NCBI GenBank assembly: GCA_039720395.1
Contig: CM077823.1
Span: forward strand, 13,534,107 to 13,598,106
Length of the DNA: 64,000 nucleotides
Origin: Liquidambar formosana
Lineage: Eukaryota > Streptophyta > Magnoliopsida > Saxifragales > Altingiaceae
Direction: 5' to 3'
In this document: positions 10,975-21,589 of the stretch, in pieces
How the letters are laid out: the number at the start of each line of letters is the position of its first letter
Numbering within the stretch: position 1 is the stretch's first letter
Position numbers and translations under genes: made by a program
Notes under the pieces: generated by a model
Seen by the model: the letters and a program-made list of their open reading frames with translations, nothing else
The model's database searches: none
Told to the model about the DNA's origin: nothing

Positions 10975-13900
10975 TGTGAACCCACGAAAAAGCGCGAAGC
11001 CCACAAGGGTTTGGCAAAAATATAAAGGGGTTTAAAGACAACAAACAAAAAGGGAGTCGCCACCTCATTTTTTAGGAAAGAGGAAAACCACAAAAATGTT
11101 TTATTTTCAAAACCACATAACTCCATTAAAGGAAAAGCAAAGTCTTTGAAACCAGAAAATTGGATTCGGGGGCTAAGTTACGACGTGGGAAGGTTCTGGA
11201 CAAAAGCCCATAGGCACCCACATCGCCCGAGTTGGTCTCTTAATTTAATTGGGCTAACTTAATATCTTTTCCACTCAAATATCATCATATATCATCACAA
11301 GGCAGCATGCATATCATATATTTCATCCAATCATCCATGCATAATCACTCAAATAAAACAAAATAGAAAAAAAAGAAAAGAAAAGAAAAGCCTAGGATAC
11401 TTGGATCTTAGAACGGACTTGAGCCTCACGAAGAGCGCCTACGTACCATGCAGCGAAATACATGGATCAAAGTCCACGTAGTTTGAAAAGAATAGGGTTA
11501 CAACCTAATACAAACCTATGGTAAATACCCTAGGTTTCCTCATTTGAAAAGGTATCGAATAATCCAAAATTGAAAACTTCCACAAGAGGAAAACTTTGAT
11601 AAAAACCAGAATTTATTATTGAAGGAAACCTTTGGTAATTACCTATAAGCTTGTATTAAGAAGTAACCCTAGGAGGGAGAAGAGAAAAGAAAGAAAAAGA
11701 AAGGTGAATTGGGGCACCTTCAAACCCTACTTACCTGAGCGCACAAGCTCCAAACATTAGCCATTTCAGACCATAGCAGCCCTATTTGCAATAGGACAAG
11801 CATTGTACCTGTTTGCATCCTTACAAGTGCACATAATCATGCAAAGAAAGCAATATGCAAATCTGGACAGAAACTTGACAAGGCCTAAAATCATCCATTA
11901 ATCATGCAAATAACAAGAATAATGAATAACTAGGGACTCTAACTCAATCCTACATGCAATGACTCGACTAACATGCATAAAAACCTACCAAAGACACACT
12001 AACAAGCATAAGAGACTCCAATAATATCAAAAAACATGATAACAAAGCATATTCTAATGAAAAAGATGATATTTTATGTAAAATATGAAAATAAACCTTC
12101 CTACGGCGAGCTTTCTTAAGCGAAACTATCCTAGGATAATTTCACGTAAGGAAGTCATTATGGGGAGGTGCAATCAGCATATCCTACGTAAAATATATAC
12201 CCTAGAACACAACAGAAAAGATTTCATGCTTAAACACATCACAGAAGACTCTCATGCAAAACCTCACTCAACGAAAAGGATAATTATCCTTAGAAAAGGA
12301 TAATGTCTCCAAAAACCCTATAAAATAGACTATATGAATGCAAACCTAGCATGATTCAACTATATGCAGCATATATAGAATGACTATGATGAGCAACAGC
12401 TCAAAAAGCTAAGCTAAGCATGCTGTATAAGACCTATGCGATTTCAGGGTTATCGAAACCCTAATCTCACAAATATGCATAAAAACCTACTAAATGACTC
12501 TAAGACATGCTCAAATTATCATGAATATCATTCATATCATATATATTAACTAACAGGAGCATCAATTCATGATAATAATCACAGCAACCTAAACATATGA
12601 ACTATGCATGATTTAAGAGGATAGAAAGAAGAAGGCTATCAAATCCTTGGTAAACCAGGGATTATCAAGCATATAAAGCCAGGAACTATCCTAAAATCAT
12701 TCATATAACATCATGTAAACATTGAATTCAATCCATAAGAAGAGCAATTGCATGCACCACAACTATCTTAGAAGAAGAAGAAGAAAGAGAAGGAAGGAGA
12801 AGCAGAAATTCATGTTCAGCATTAAAGAGACATGCTTACCTCTTGTAGACTCTTCCTTGTCTTCAATCCTCTTGTTTCCTTGCTTGCTTGGGGTTGAAGA
12901 GCCTCCTCTTGAAGTCCTTCTAGCTCTCCAAACTCGTAGCTCCCTCTCTCTCTAAGTGTAAAGTGCAATTAACCTCCCCTATGTGCTGAATATCATGTCC
13001 TTTATATAGAGAACTGACCCCCTAAACCAATGGCTAGGATTAATTCATTAAATAATGATCCTAGGGCTATTAGAGACTCTCTTGGTGCTCAAACAACTCA
13101 AACCTACACACTCCTAAGCTCAGACAAGTTGTTTTGGCGAAGGAAACCGTCAAAAGAGGGAAAGAAGAGTCAGAGTTCGAGTTGAGGACGGACTCTCTCG
13201 GGTGACCAACTAGGCCTGGACGGTTAGCCGTCTGGGCTTGGACGGCTGACTGTCCAGCCCCGGACGGTTACCCGAGGCCCTCCTATTTTGGCTCCGCTTT
13301 TGACTTCCACTTGCTGTAGAAGTCCTAAAATCTTCAAATTAAGTCCGATTTTGACAAAATAAAAGCCAAAACGACCGTGTTTCGAAGGGGAATACATTTT
13401 TAGGCATTTTAGGACAAAAATCCTCAACCATGGGTGCATGGTTAGGTTTTACAAAGGTGGTTAACCATGGTGCTTCACCGTCGCTAAGTTGGGTTTGTAC
13501 ACGAGGTCGAACCGAATGCTTTCCTAATCGAAAATCGATCTTTCTAAACATGTTTAGGACATAAATAAAGCCCAATTGAAGTTAAATGAGAGAAAATTGA
13601 TTGGGTCTTATGAGTCAATTTGAGCAAACCAAGAAAGGGTCTTTTAGCCAACCCGAACCATTACGAGCCAAATTGATCTTAAACCATTAATTCATGAAAT
13701 TGAACCTATATATAGACTCTATATAACCATATGAACTCATGGGAATGACTCGGGATCCATTCCAAAGTCAAATGGAAAATATACGGCTTAAAAGACGGTT
13801 ATGCCCTTCAAGTTGCAAAAGTTCTTATTGACCATCGAGATGAACTCCAAATCACTTCAAAATTCATACACATGATATTCAATGCCATAGAAACTCAATG

Positions 13901-13982
13901 CAAAAGACTAGACTCAAAAAGGACTCAAAATCCTACATGAAATGATATGTCCTAGCTAAGGTGACAAAAATGGGGTGTGACA
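10975..13982 (-). repeat. 3' LTR of the gypsy element
   Basis: Bounded by TGTGAACCCACG on the plus strand and GGGGTGTGACA at the right, so in sense (minus) it starts TGTCACACCCC and ends in GGGTTCACA. It has a minus-strand TATA box (TCTATATAAA, 13001-13010) and a GC-rich dyad module at 13197-13277. It also carries the 16-bp palindrome AAGGATAATTATCCTT near 12277-12292. The open frame at 12085-12303 recurs in the other LTR and is not a gene. Confidence 0.97.
13197..13277. promoter_or_regulatory. GC-rich self-complementary module, LTR copy 1
   Basis: The outer arms CTCGGGTGACC and GGTTACCCGAG pair with one wobble. Inside are nested GACGG/CCGTC repeats (GACGGTTAGCCGTC and GGACGGCTGACTGTCC). It lies about 190 bp upstream of the LTR TATA box on the minus strand. 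The same module occurs at 30596-30676, 15611-15688 and 18907-18988. Confidence 0.8.
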
Positions 13983-14289
13983 GAAGCCCCTCATTGGTGA
14001 ACAAGTTTCACTTGCGAGCCAATGATCAAAGAACAACCCATTTTTGTTTGATGGATTAATCTCATTAATGCCAACAAACTCAAATGGAACCAAAAGGATA
14101 GACCAAGCATGCAACGATTTCATCGAAGCAACAAATTAATTGCATTTCTATGCATGCCAACTTCGTTGGTGCGCTCATGCAAATGCCTTTACCATGCACT
14201 AATTGCATTAGTGATATCCACATGGTCTTCTCATGACGCAAAGTTAGTTGAACTAGTGCATCACAAGGTACCCTACCAATTTCATTGGC

Positions 14290-15340
14290 ATTCTCAAAAC
14301 GAGTTATTTCATAACTCATAAGTCATCATTTCATGTGAATTTGAATTGAATGTCCATCAATTCAAAACCAAGTGCATTTCATGCCAGTCTCACTGGGGAT
14401 AACAAAGGTGGTGAGTTATTTCATAACTCATGACTCATCATTTCATGTGAAATTATGATTTCATGCCACTTTCAGTGGAAACAACAAAGATGGGGAGTTA
14501 TTTCATAACTCTTGAATCATCATTTTATGTAAAATTATGCCACTTTCTGTGGAAGTAACAAAGACAGGGAGTTATCTCATAACTCATGAATCATCATTTC
14601 ATGTGAAATTGTGCCACTTTCTGTGGAAGTAACAAAGACAGGGAGTTATTGCATAACTCATGGATCGTCATTTCATGCCACTTTCTGTGGAAGTAACAGA
14701 GACGGGGAGTTATTGCATAACTCATGAATCGTCATTTCATGGGAAATTGTGCCACTTTCTGTGGAAGTAACAAAGACGGGGAGTTATTGCATAACTTATG
14801 AATCGTCATTTCATGGGAAATTGTGGTTATCACATGATATGAGACCCAATTGTAAGTCAATTGATTCAAAATCAAGCTCATTTCTTATCATTTTATGTGA
14901 AACTATCCTTATCACATGGAATGACAATGTATTAGGAGTCATTCAACTCCAAATCAAATGCATTTCATGTGAAATTGTCTTTATCACATGAAATGATAAT
15001 GTATTGAGAGTCATTCAACCCAAAATCAAGTTCATTACTTATCATTTCATGTGAAATTATCTTTAACACATGAAATGACATTGAATTGAGAGTTAATTGA
15101 TTGAAAATCAGGCTTATTTCATGTCATTTCATGTGAAATTATCTTTATCACACGATACAACATTGGTTTTGAAAGTCAATTGATTGAAAAACAAAGTGCA
15201 TTTCATGCCCTCTTCACAAAGATAGCAAGTTACTTCGTAACTAGCATAGCTTATGAATCGTCATTTCATGTGAAGTTATCTTTATCACATGATTAGCAAG
15301 TCATTTCATGTAAAATTATCCTTATCACATGATATGATAT
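14290..15340. repeat. Irregular tandem repeats with palindromic cores
   Basis: The core gagttattKcataactc, itself an inverted repeat, recurs at about 14301, 14413, 14495, 14569, 14643, 14707 and 14781, with spacing from 64 to 112 bp. It alternates with catttcatgtgaaatt and gccactttctgtggaagt, which are also near-palindromic. Rightward the array becomes a degenerate catttcatgtgaaattatct repeat. It lies in the extra region of the gypsy element, upstream of the antisense PMD gene promoter. Confidence 0.85.
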
Positions 15341-15610
15341 CATTATCATCTCCTAGAGAATTGACTTCCAAGACTTGAAAGTCAATCAATTCAACACTAA
15401 GCTCATTTCATGAGAAAGCCATTTATCATGGCCATTGCAACTCCTCGTTATGCGGGTGAATACAATCACCCAAGATTCAAAAATTTCATTGAAACTTGAT
15501 AAACATGAGGGATATATTCATCCCATAACTCAAGGATTGCACAAAAAGTCAATTTGGAGAAGTTTAGAGGTCGCAAGCGCGCGAGACGGGGCAAACGGGC
15601 AAAGCGGGCT

Positions 15611-15688
15611 AGGGTGACCATCTGCCCTCAGATGGTCAACCGTCCAGGGCAAGACGGCTGACCGTCCAAGGGTGGACGGTTACCCGAG
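15611..15688. promoter_or_regulatory. GC-rich self-complementary module upstream of the PMD gene
   Basis: This module runs from AGGGTGACCATCTG to GGACGGTTACCCGAG with internal ACCGTC/GACGGCTGACCGTC repeats. It is clearly the same module as in the LTRs. It ends only about 23 bp before a TATA box (TATAAAA, 15712-15718), which places it as the proximal promoter of the plus-strand PMD gene. Confidence 0.75.
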
Positions 15689-15711
15689 CCCACCAAGGAA
15701 AATTCTGGGTT

Positions 15712-15718
15712 TATAAAA
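15712..15718 (+). promoter_or_regulatory. TATA box of the antisense PMD gene
   Basis: TATAAAA in the context GGGTTTATAAAACCC. Transcription would start about 30 bp downstream, in a CT-rich leader (15745-15830), 230 bp before the ATG at 15974. There is no competing open frame of note. Confidence 0.65.
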
Positions 15719-15973
15719 CCCAACACTTGCATCCACATTCCATCATTCTCCTAGCTCGAAAATTAGAGAGTTTCTCTCTCTAAACTCTCATCCTATCCTC
15801 TCTAACTCTCATTCTCTCATTCCTACTTCAAAAACATTCACTCCAAACATCAAATGCACATCAAACAACAATAAATCAAGCCCATTTAGCAATCAAAACA
15901 ACCAATTCACATCATTTTGTGAAATCAAACCAAATCAAACCCATTTTTCACAAACCCAACTCCATCATCAAGG

Positions 15974-18636
15974 ATGTCATCAAGCAAGGACTCAAGCACC
16001 AAGTATCCATTCTATGGGGTCAAAAGCACATACAAGGCACCACTCTATGATGCTCCACAAGCTAGGGTGTTGCTTGAACCCGAGAAGCATCTCTCATTCA
16101 TCCATTCCCAACTAAGAAGTAAGTTTACCCAACTTAACACTTTTCTTTTGAATCTTTCGATTCTTTTGATGAAATTGCATTCCCTTCTACTTCTTTTGAA
16201 TACCCCTTGGGTTGTTGAGTGATATCCCTTGATTTGGCAAGGATTGAACACACAAATTCTTTTCATTTGAAAGCTTGAAAAATGGCACCCGCCAAGTGTT
16301 CGATAAAATTCCCAAGTGAAATAAAGATGTTCAATCTTTACCAAATCAATGTATATCAACAAGTAAACATTCAAATGAGTAATATGCTATGATTTAGCAA
16401 GGATTGATCATACAAAATTCTTTTGTTTCAAGGCTTAGGAGGTGTCACCCACCAAGTGTTCGGTAAAATGCCCAAGTGATAAAAAAGTATTCAATCCTTG
16501 CCAAATTAAGTCATATAAACAAGTAAACTCATAAACATCCATTAGCAATTCATTTCATGAATAAAAACAAACTTTTGACATCTTTTGGAAAACGATTTGA
16601 AACCAATTGCTAGTGTAAGCTTATTATTTCCATGTTCTTTCAACTAACTCTCAAGGTGTTTTCAACGGCTATAGCCCAACTTTCAGGACATGCCACTCGG
16701 TCCTCTGTCAAAGGACTCATTGAATGGTAGCGGAACATGGAAAACTTCCAACCCATCACCAAAGGCTATATCGAAAAGGCCGGTTTTGGCCCATTCCTAG
16801 ATTCTCTATGGAATGACCAATGTGATAGGCAAGCTTTGCTAGCCTTGTCTGAGCTATGGTGGGACACCACCAATACATTCCATTTTAGCTTCGAGGAGAT
16901 GACACTAACCCCCAAGGACTTCACCATGATAACGGGCTTAAGCATTAAAGGCAAAAGCTTGGAATTCTATGAGGAGGCTCACACGGATGAGGATTATCTC
17001 CTAGCTTACCTTGGGATGGAAATCGAGGTCATCAAGAAAGCAGTGCGACGCACTTGGCTTTTCAACAAGTTTGCTAAGCAAAGGGAGAGCGAGGGTGCAA
17101 GCCCCGATTGCATGACAAGGGCATTTCTTCTGTACATGATCTCATGCACATTCTTTGCCGGGACGGGCGACCTAGCCCCTTTGGGTCTTCTTGCAAGCAT
17201 GGAAGATGTTGACAAGATCAGGCAATTCAACTGGGGAGGGGCTACTCTAGCCACCATGTATCGCACAATGTGTGACATGTCACGTGGTGTGACCAAGGAC
17301 TTCGGTGGGATGCCCTTTGTTTGGGAGGTAATGCTATTTCCCTTTCATTCCTTTTTATTTTTTCCTTATATTATCTTTCTTTTTGACTATTTTCTCAACT
17401 TTTGACAGGTTTGGTGCTATGAGTACCTTAACCTATGTCGCCCATCCCTTGCTGAGGAAACCATCGAATGGCCTACCCTCAAGAATTACTCTCCTAGTTA
17501 TGTGTCCATCCGGGCGACGAATCGTCATGATTACGCCTTTGCTAGAGCTCACCTAGCAAGCCTCACTGCTGATATAGTGAAATTCTTTCCCCATTCTTTT
17601 CCTTTTCTTTTTACTCCCAATTTCTCATTTTGGATTTTTGAACAGATTGAATGGAATCCATGGAAGATATGGGTACCAATGCTACCCAAGCGATGCATTC
17701 CTAGCCTGATGCTGACGGGCAAGAGGGTGCTCTTAGAAGGCCCCGTGGGTAGGTACTGGTACCTAGGGGAGCGTGTCTTACGCCAAGTCATGGGTGATGT
17801 GAATGCCGCCATGGCTCCAATGCCTCCACCACTTAACATGAGGCATGCTAACTTAATGGAGGGGGAGGAGTTGTGGGATGCCTTGAGAGGCTGGGATGCG
17901 GAGGAGTTCACTTCTCCTGACATTGCATATGACACTTTCTGTCTTCAATATTTGATGAGGCCCAGGGTGACAGGCCTCCCTCCTCAGGGGGTAAGTCTTT
18001 AACATTCTCCTAGCCTTTTCTTTTGGTAGAGACTCTATTTAATAGGTGAACACTTGCAGGGTCGACGAGCACGAGGGCATAGCTCGACAGTAGGCTCAGG
18101 AGTGGTTCCTGGCTCTGAGGAAGATGAGATGGAGGGGGATAGGTCACTACCCTTGCCTCAGCCAAATTGGTTTATTGATTTGTGCAGTGGGTCAGACTTT
18201 GTCAAGACCGCCATCACTCATCCTGCCTTTGATGAATCCCCCAGGATTGACCCAAATCGAGAACAGGTGAGTTCTCTTTATGGGTATTTATTTCTTTCTT
18301 TGAACATTACCTTCAATTTTACCCTTATTGATTATCCTAGGTGCCTGCGGCGTATGCCCAAGAGTTTATTGACCTGAGTGAGGGCTTGAGGCGTGACCTT
18401 GTGAGGATGAGCTTAGCCAAATCCATGGCGGAAGCTCGTTTGGATGTCATGGTAAGTGTTCAACCCATTTTAAAGTTCCTATTTGTGGTTTTCAACCAAC
18501 CTTATTCTCATACTTAGCCTCTTTGCAATGGATTCTGTATATGCAGCCACCACCAGCAATGCGCCCTCCTAGAGCACCTCGTGGGGGTCATGATGGAGCT
18601 GGGCTGAGCCGCAAAAGAAGCTCTGGGAACCGCTGA
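15974..18636 (+). pseudogene. Plant mobile domain (PMD, MAIN/MAIL1-like) gene, seven exons, one in-frame TAG
   Basis: Exons: 15974-16118, 16687-17327, 17409-17576, 17646-17990, 18060-18266, 18341-18451 and 18547-18636. Every intron is GT-AG and the phases join without a break, giving about 568 codons. The only lesion is TAG at 16728-16730 (LIEW*RNMENF). Exon 2 starts with the PMD signature: ...KGYIEKAGFG, WWDTTNTFHF, MTLTPKDFTMITGLSIKG, which is the core of the aminotransferase-like plant mobile domain. The C-terminal exons are acidic, then proline/arginine-rich. PMD proteins MAIN and MAIL1 act in nuclear silencing and genome stability, and the domain is also known from transposons. Here it lies antisense to pol inside a Tat/Ogre-type element. 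Introns 2-6 are 69-95 bp. The stop may be a recent loss or a bypassed codon. Confidence 0.85.
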
Positions 18637-18906
18637 GTTCATTTACTTTCTTGTTGGGCTTGTAGAAACAACGAGACAATGGCTATCTTTTTGCATTTCA
18701 TGCTTGTGTTTTGTAATTGCCACCTAAAACCAGCTCTCTTATCCCTTGCTATGGATACCTGTTGTGCTTGTTTGAATCTATCATGATGATGTTATGGTGC
18801 CTTTCTCATGAAAATTTGAGTCAATGTGAGTTCATAGGAGTGAAAATGGCCTAAAAAGGCCATCCGAACGCGAAAATAGGCAAAACCAGGCAAAACAAGG
18901 CGGGGG

Positions 18907-18988
18907 CCTCGGGTGACCATCTGGCCCCGGACGGTTGGCCGTCTGGGCCTAGACGGCTGACCGTCCAGCCCCGAACGGTTACCCAAGG
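18907..18988. promoter_or_regulatory. GC-rich self-complementary module upstream of the DUF7745-like gene
   Basis: Runs from CCTCGGGTGACC to GGTTACCCAAGG with GGACGGTTGGCCGTC and AGACGGCTGACCGTCC inside; the closest match is the LTR copy. It is preceded by a perfect hairpin on ATGGCCT/AGGCCAT (about 18848-18864). A TATA box (TATAAA, 19075-19080) lies about 90 bp downstream, followed by the ATG at 19130. Confidence 0.75.
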
Positions 18989-19074
18989 TCGACGCGCTTT
19001 TTCGCGATTTTTCAAGAATTTTGCGATTTTGACGGTTCTACTCCCTTTAGGACTCGAATTTGTGACCCTTTTCC

Positions 19075-19080
19075 TATAAA
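19075..19080 (+). promoter_or_regulatory. TATA box of the DUF7745-like gene
   Basis: CCTATAAAAAC, 55 bp before the ATG at 19130, predicts a short 5' leader of about 25 bases. The only earlier ATG (19085) opens a frame of a few codons. Confidence 0.6.
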
Positions 19081-19129
19081 AACACATGAGGGGAGTCTTC
19101 TAACTCACCTATTTTCATTGAAAATAATT

Positions 19130-20416
19130 ATGGAAGCCTTGGATGGGTTCTTAAGAGGGTTTTTGGCAGTCATGGCTGCCAAAGACAAAACTGAGTTTAA
19201 GCGCTTCGGCTTGGAACCATTGCTCTCCATAAGGCACATGAAGCTCGAGACGACCCTTCTCACTGCTGCTACATACTTCTAGGATCCTCAAATCCATGTC
19301 TTTCGATTTAATTATGAAGAATTATGCCCAACCATGGAGGAATTCTGTGCTTTATTTGAAGTTTCGCCCGCAGGGCCATTCATTCTTCCTACACCTCGCT
19401 CGGATTACCTTACTTCCTTCTCGGATTTTCTTGGCATTCCCCAAAGGGACGCAACGATCTTCGTCAAGGGTCATATGGTGGACTTAATGAAGTTAGCAAC
19501 CTCATTCTTGGCTCATGATAGCGAAGGTACTCTGACTTTCACCCTTCAAATTCAACGTGCACTCGTTTTTTGCTTAATTGGTCGCTTTCTCATATCCACC
19601 GGCATTCTTCAAGCCCCTGTTCACATATGTGAGTTGATTACCCCTCTTCTCAAGCGACATAACATTATTCCCTTGGTATTAGCTGAAACCTTGAATGGTT
19701 TAGATAAAATTCATGGCAACCCCAAAGCGCCTTTAGAAGGTAGCCCCTTTTTACTGCAAATGTGGTTGCTCGAGTGCTTGAATTTTCTATCTCCCACCAC
19801 TATCACTCCATACAAGCCCCAGCACTTCTGTCTACGCCGAGTTGAACTCCCAGGACCATTCTCTTTACGAGATTGGTTGGGTTATTTCTACACACTGTCG
19901 TGGTGGAACATCACATGGTACGTCTTCACATGGGGGTGTAAAGAGCAGGTACTTTTTCGAACCTCGGGGTGTGCTTTTGTCAAACTCACAGGACTGAGAT
20001 CGACTTCCTTCTATTGGACTTCGAGAATTCTTCGTCAGATGGGCGCCATGCAAACCATACCGTCCTTAACAGGACCTTGTTGCTCTGTAGAACCTGTCGG
20101 TCCTACCATAATCAAGTGGGCGAGGACTCGCTGGCCTACAGACCTGAAATTGACTCGGATTGCCAACACTGGAGGACCTTTCGAGATGAGTAGAGAATAT
20201 AAGCAATGGTTGAAGGATGATTTGGACGAAAGGGAGACTTCTCGCCGAGAAAGAATTTATGACCTTATCAAGGACACGAGACTTGGACTTTGCAGAGAAG
20301 ACATTCTTGAAGCAGTGGAGGCATCCCACGACCATGACTTGCGAAAGAAAAGAAAACTTGATAGAGAGAGACAGAAGACAAACAAGACGACTCTGAAGAA
20401 ACTCAAGAGGACTTAA
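19130..20416 (+). pseudogene. DUF7745-like gene, single exon, TAG at codon 51
   Basis: From ATG 19130 the frame runs 428 codons, interrupted only by TAG at 19280-19282 (ATYF*DPQIHVFRFN). Related plant proteins have a tryptophan in this position as I recall, so TGG to TAG is the likely change. The part from the internal ATG at 19334 to 20416 is open for 360 residues. The sequence shows ELCPTMEEFCALFEV, an aromatic-rich middle (WWNITWYVFTWG) and a basic, coiled-coil-like C-terminus rich in K, R and E (DLRKKRKLDRERQK). This matches my recollection of DUF7745 proteins, which are common in plant Ty3/gypsy elements and have no known function. It is convergent with integrase, tail to tail. Confidence 0.75.
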
Positions 20417-20763
20417 AGACTCAAGAAATAGAATATCTATGGCATGTCGATAGTTCTTTTACTTAACATCAATAAATTGTTATGTCAAACAATTAGTTTC
20501 AAATGAATTGCCAATAATAATCTACTTTCGAGATTTTTGATTGTGTTGATTGGACCGCACCCAATGTAACTTTATGGGCTGCCTACGTATCCCCGTTTTC
20601 TTTTTCTTTTCTTTTTTTCTTTTTTTTTTCTTTTTTCTTTTTCCTTTTCTTCCTTTTTTTTTTCTTTTTTTTTTTTTTTTTTTTTTGGGGAATCACGTCC
20701 TCGTAGAATAAATGCCTTAACTTTTGCCTAGGCCGCCTTTACAGGTTTTCAACCTAGCAGGCC
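20417..20763. other. Convergent 3' region with an 85-bp polypyrimidine tract
   Basis: The region between the stop of the DUF7745-like gene and the stop of integrase (minus strand) holds an almost pure T/C tract at about 20597-20687, ending in GGGG. On the element's sense strand this is a long polypurine tract just downstream of integrase. It may be an internal polypurine tract or a shared terminator region; neither can be shown from sequence alone. Confidence 0.6.
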
Positions 20764-21589
20764 TTATACATAATACTTCTTTAATTGATCCAAATTGGTG
20801 GGACGAGCGAACTCAATCCCATCCAAATCCATAAGTCGAACAGCCCCTGCTGGCAATATCTCCTTGATGACGTACGGTCCACCCCAACTCGGTTTGAACT
20901 TTCCTCGTGGGTCGAAAATTGGAGCTCGGATCTCTTTCAATACTAAATCCCCTTTCTTCAAGCCTCTGTCTTTGACATGTTTGTTGAACGCCCTTGCGAC
21001 TCTTCTCTGGTACCCTTGCACATGGTAGAGAGCCCTCAATCGCCTTTCATCTAGCAATGCCAACTCATCATAACGACTTTTGATCCAGTCCACCTCTGCT
21101 AGCTGACTTTCCACTGCAACCCTTAACGAAGGAACTTCCAATTCCACTGGCAGAACAGCCTCCATCCCATACACTAGCGCATACGGCGTAGCCCCTGTTG
21201 ACGATCTGACTGACATTCTGTACCCCCTATAATGCCAATGGTAGTTTCTCATGCCAATCAGTGTACGTGTCAGCCGTTTTCTGTAATATCTTCTTGATGT
21301 TCTTATTGGCGGCTTCCACTGCGCCGTTTGTCTGTGGACGATACGGGGATGACAAGTGATGAACGATCTTGTACTTCTGCAAGAGTTCTTTGGTCTCCTT
21401 CTGGAAATGCTGACCGTTATCTGAAATGACCTCATGCGGTACCCCATATCGGTAGATAATGTTGAGCTGTATGAACTGCGCCACCTTTTTAGCATTCAAA
21501 ACTCTGAAAGAAGCTGCTTCCACCCACTTGGTGAAGTAATCGATGGCTACCAAAATGTATTCATGACCATTGGATGCCTTCGGCTTAAT
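20764..21589 (-). pseudogene. Integrase, catalytic core and C-terminal domain (frameshifted)
   Basis: On the minus strand the core reads AIDYFTKWVEA, then VISDNGQHF (second catalytic Asp) and RPQTNGAVEAANKNIKKI (catalytic Glu), the DDE core of a Ty3/gypsy integrase. At about 21227-21240 the frame ends (WHEKLPLAL*). The C-terminal part continues in another frame to 20764 (GATPYALVYGMEAVLPVE ... NLDQLKKYYV), including the usual GPY-like C-terminal region (FKPSWGGPYVIKEI). The zinc finger and first catalytic Asp lie upstream, before a TAG at 21590-21592. Integrase joins element cDNA to chromosomal DNA; this copy cannot give a full-length protein. Confidence 0.9.

Noticed and set aside
12085..12303. 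72-residue open frame, repeated at 29485-29703
   Set aside because: Both copies lie at the same place in the two LTRs; the frame is open by chance and duplicated with the LTR.
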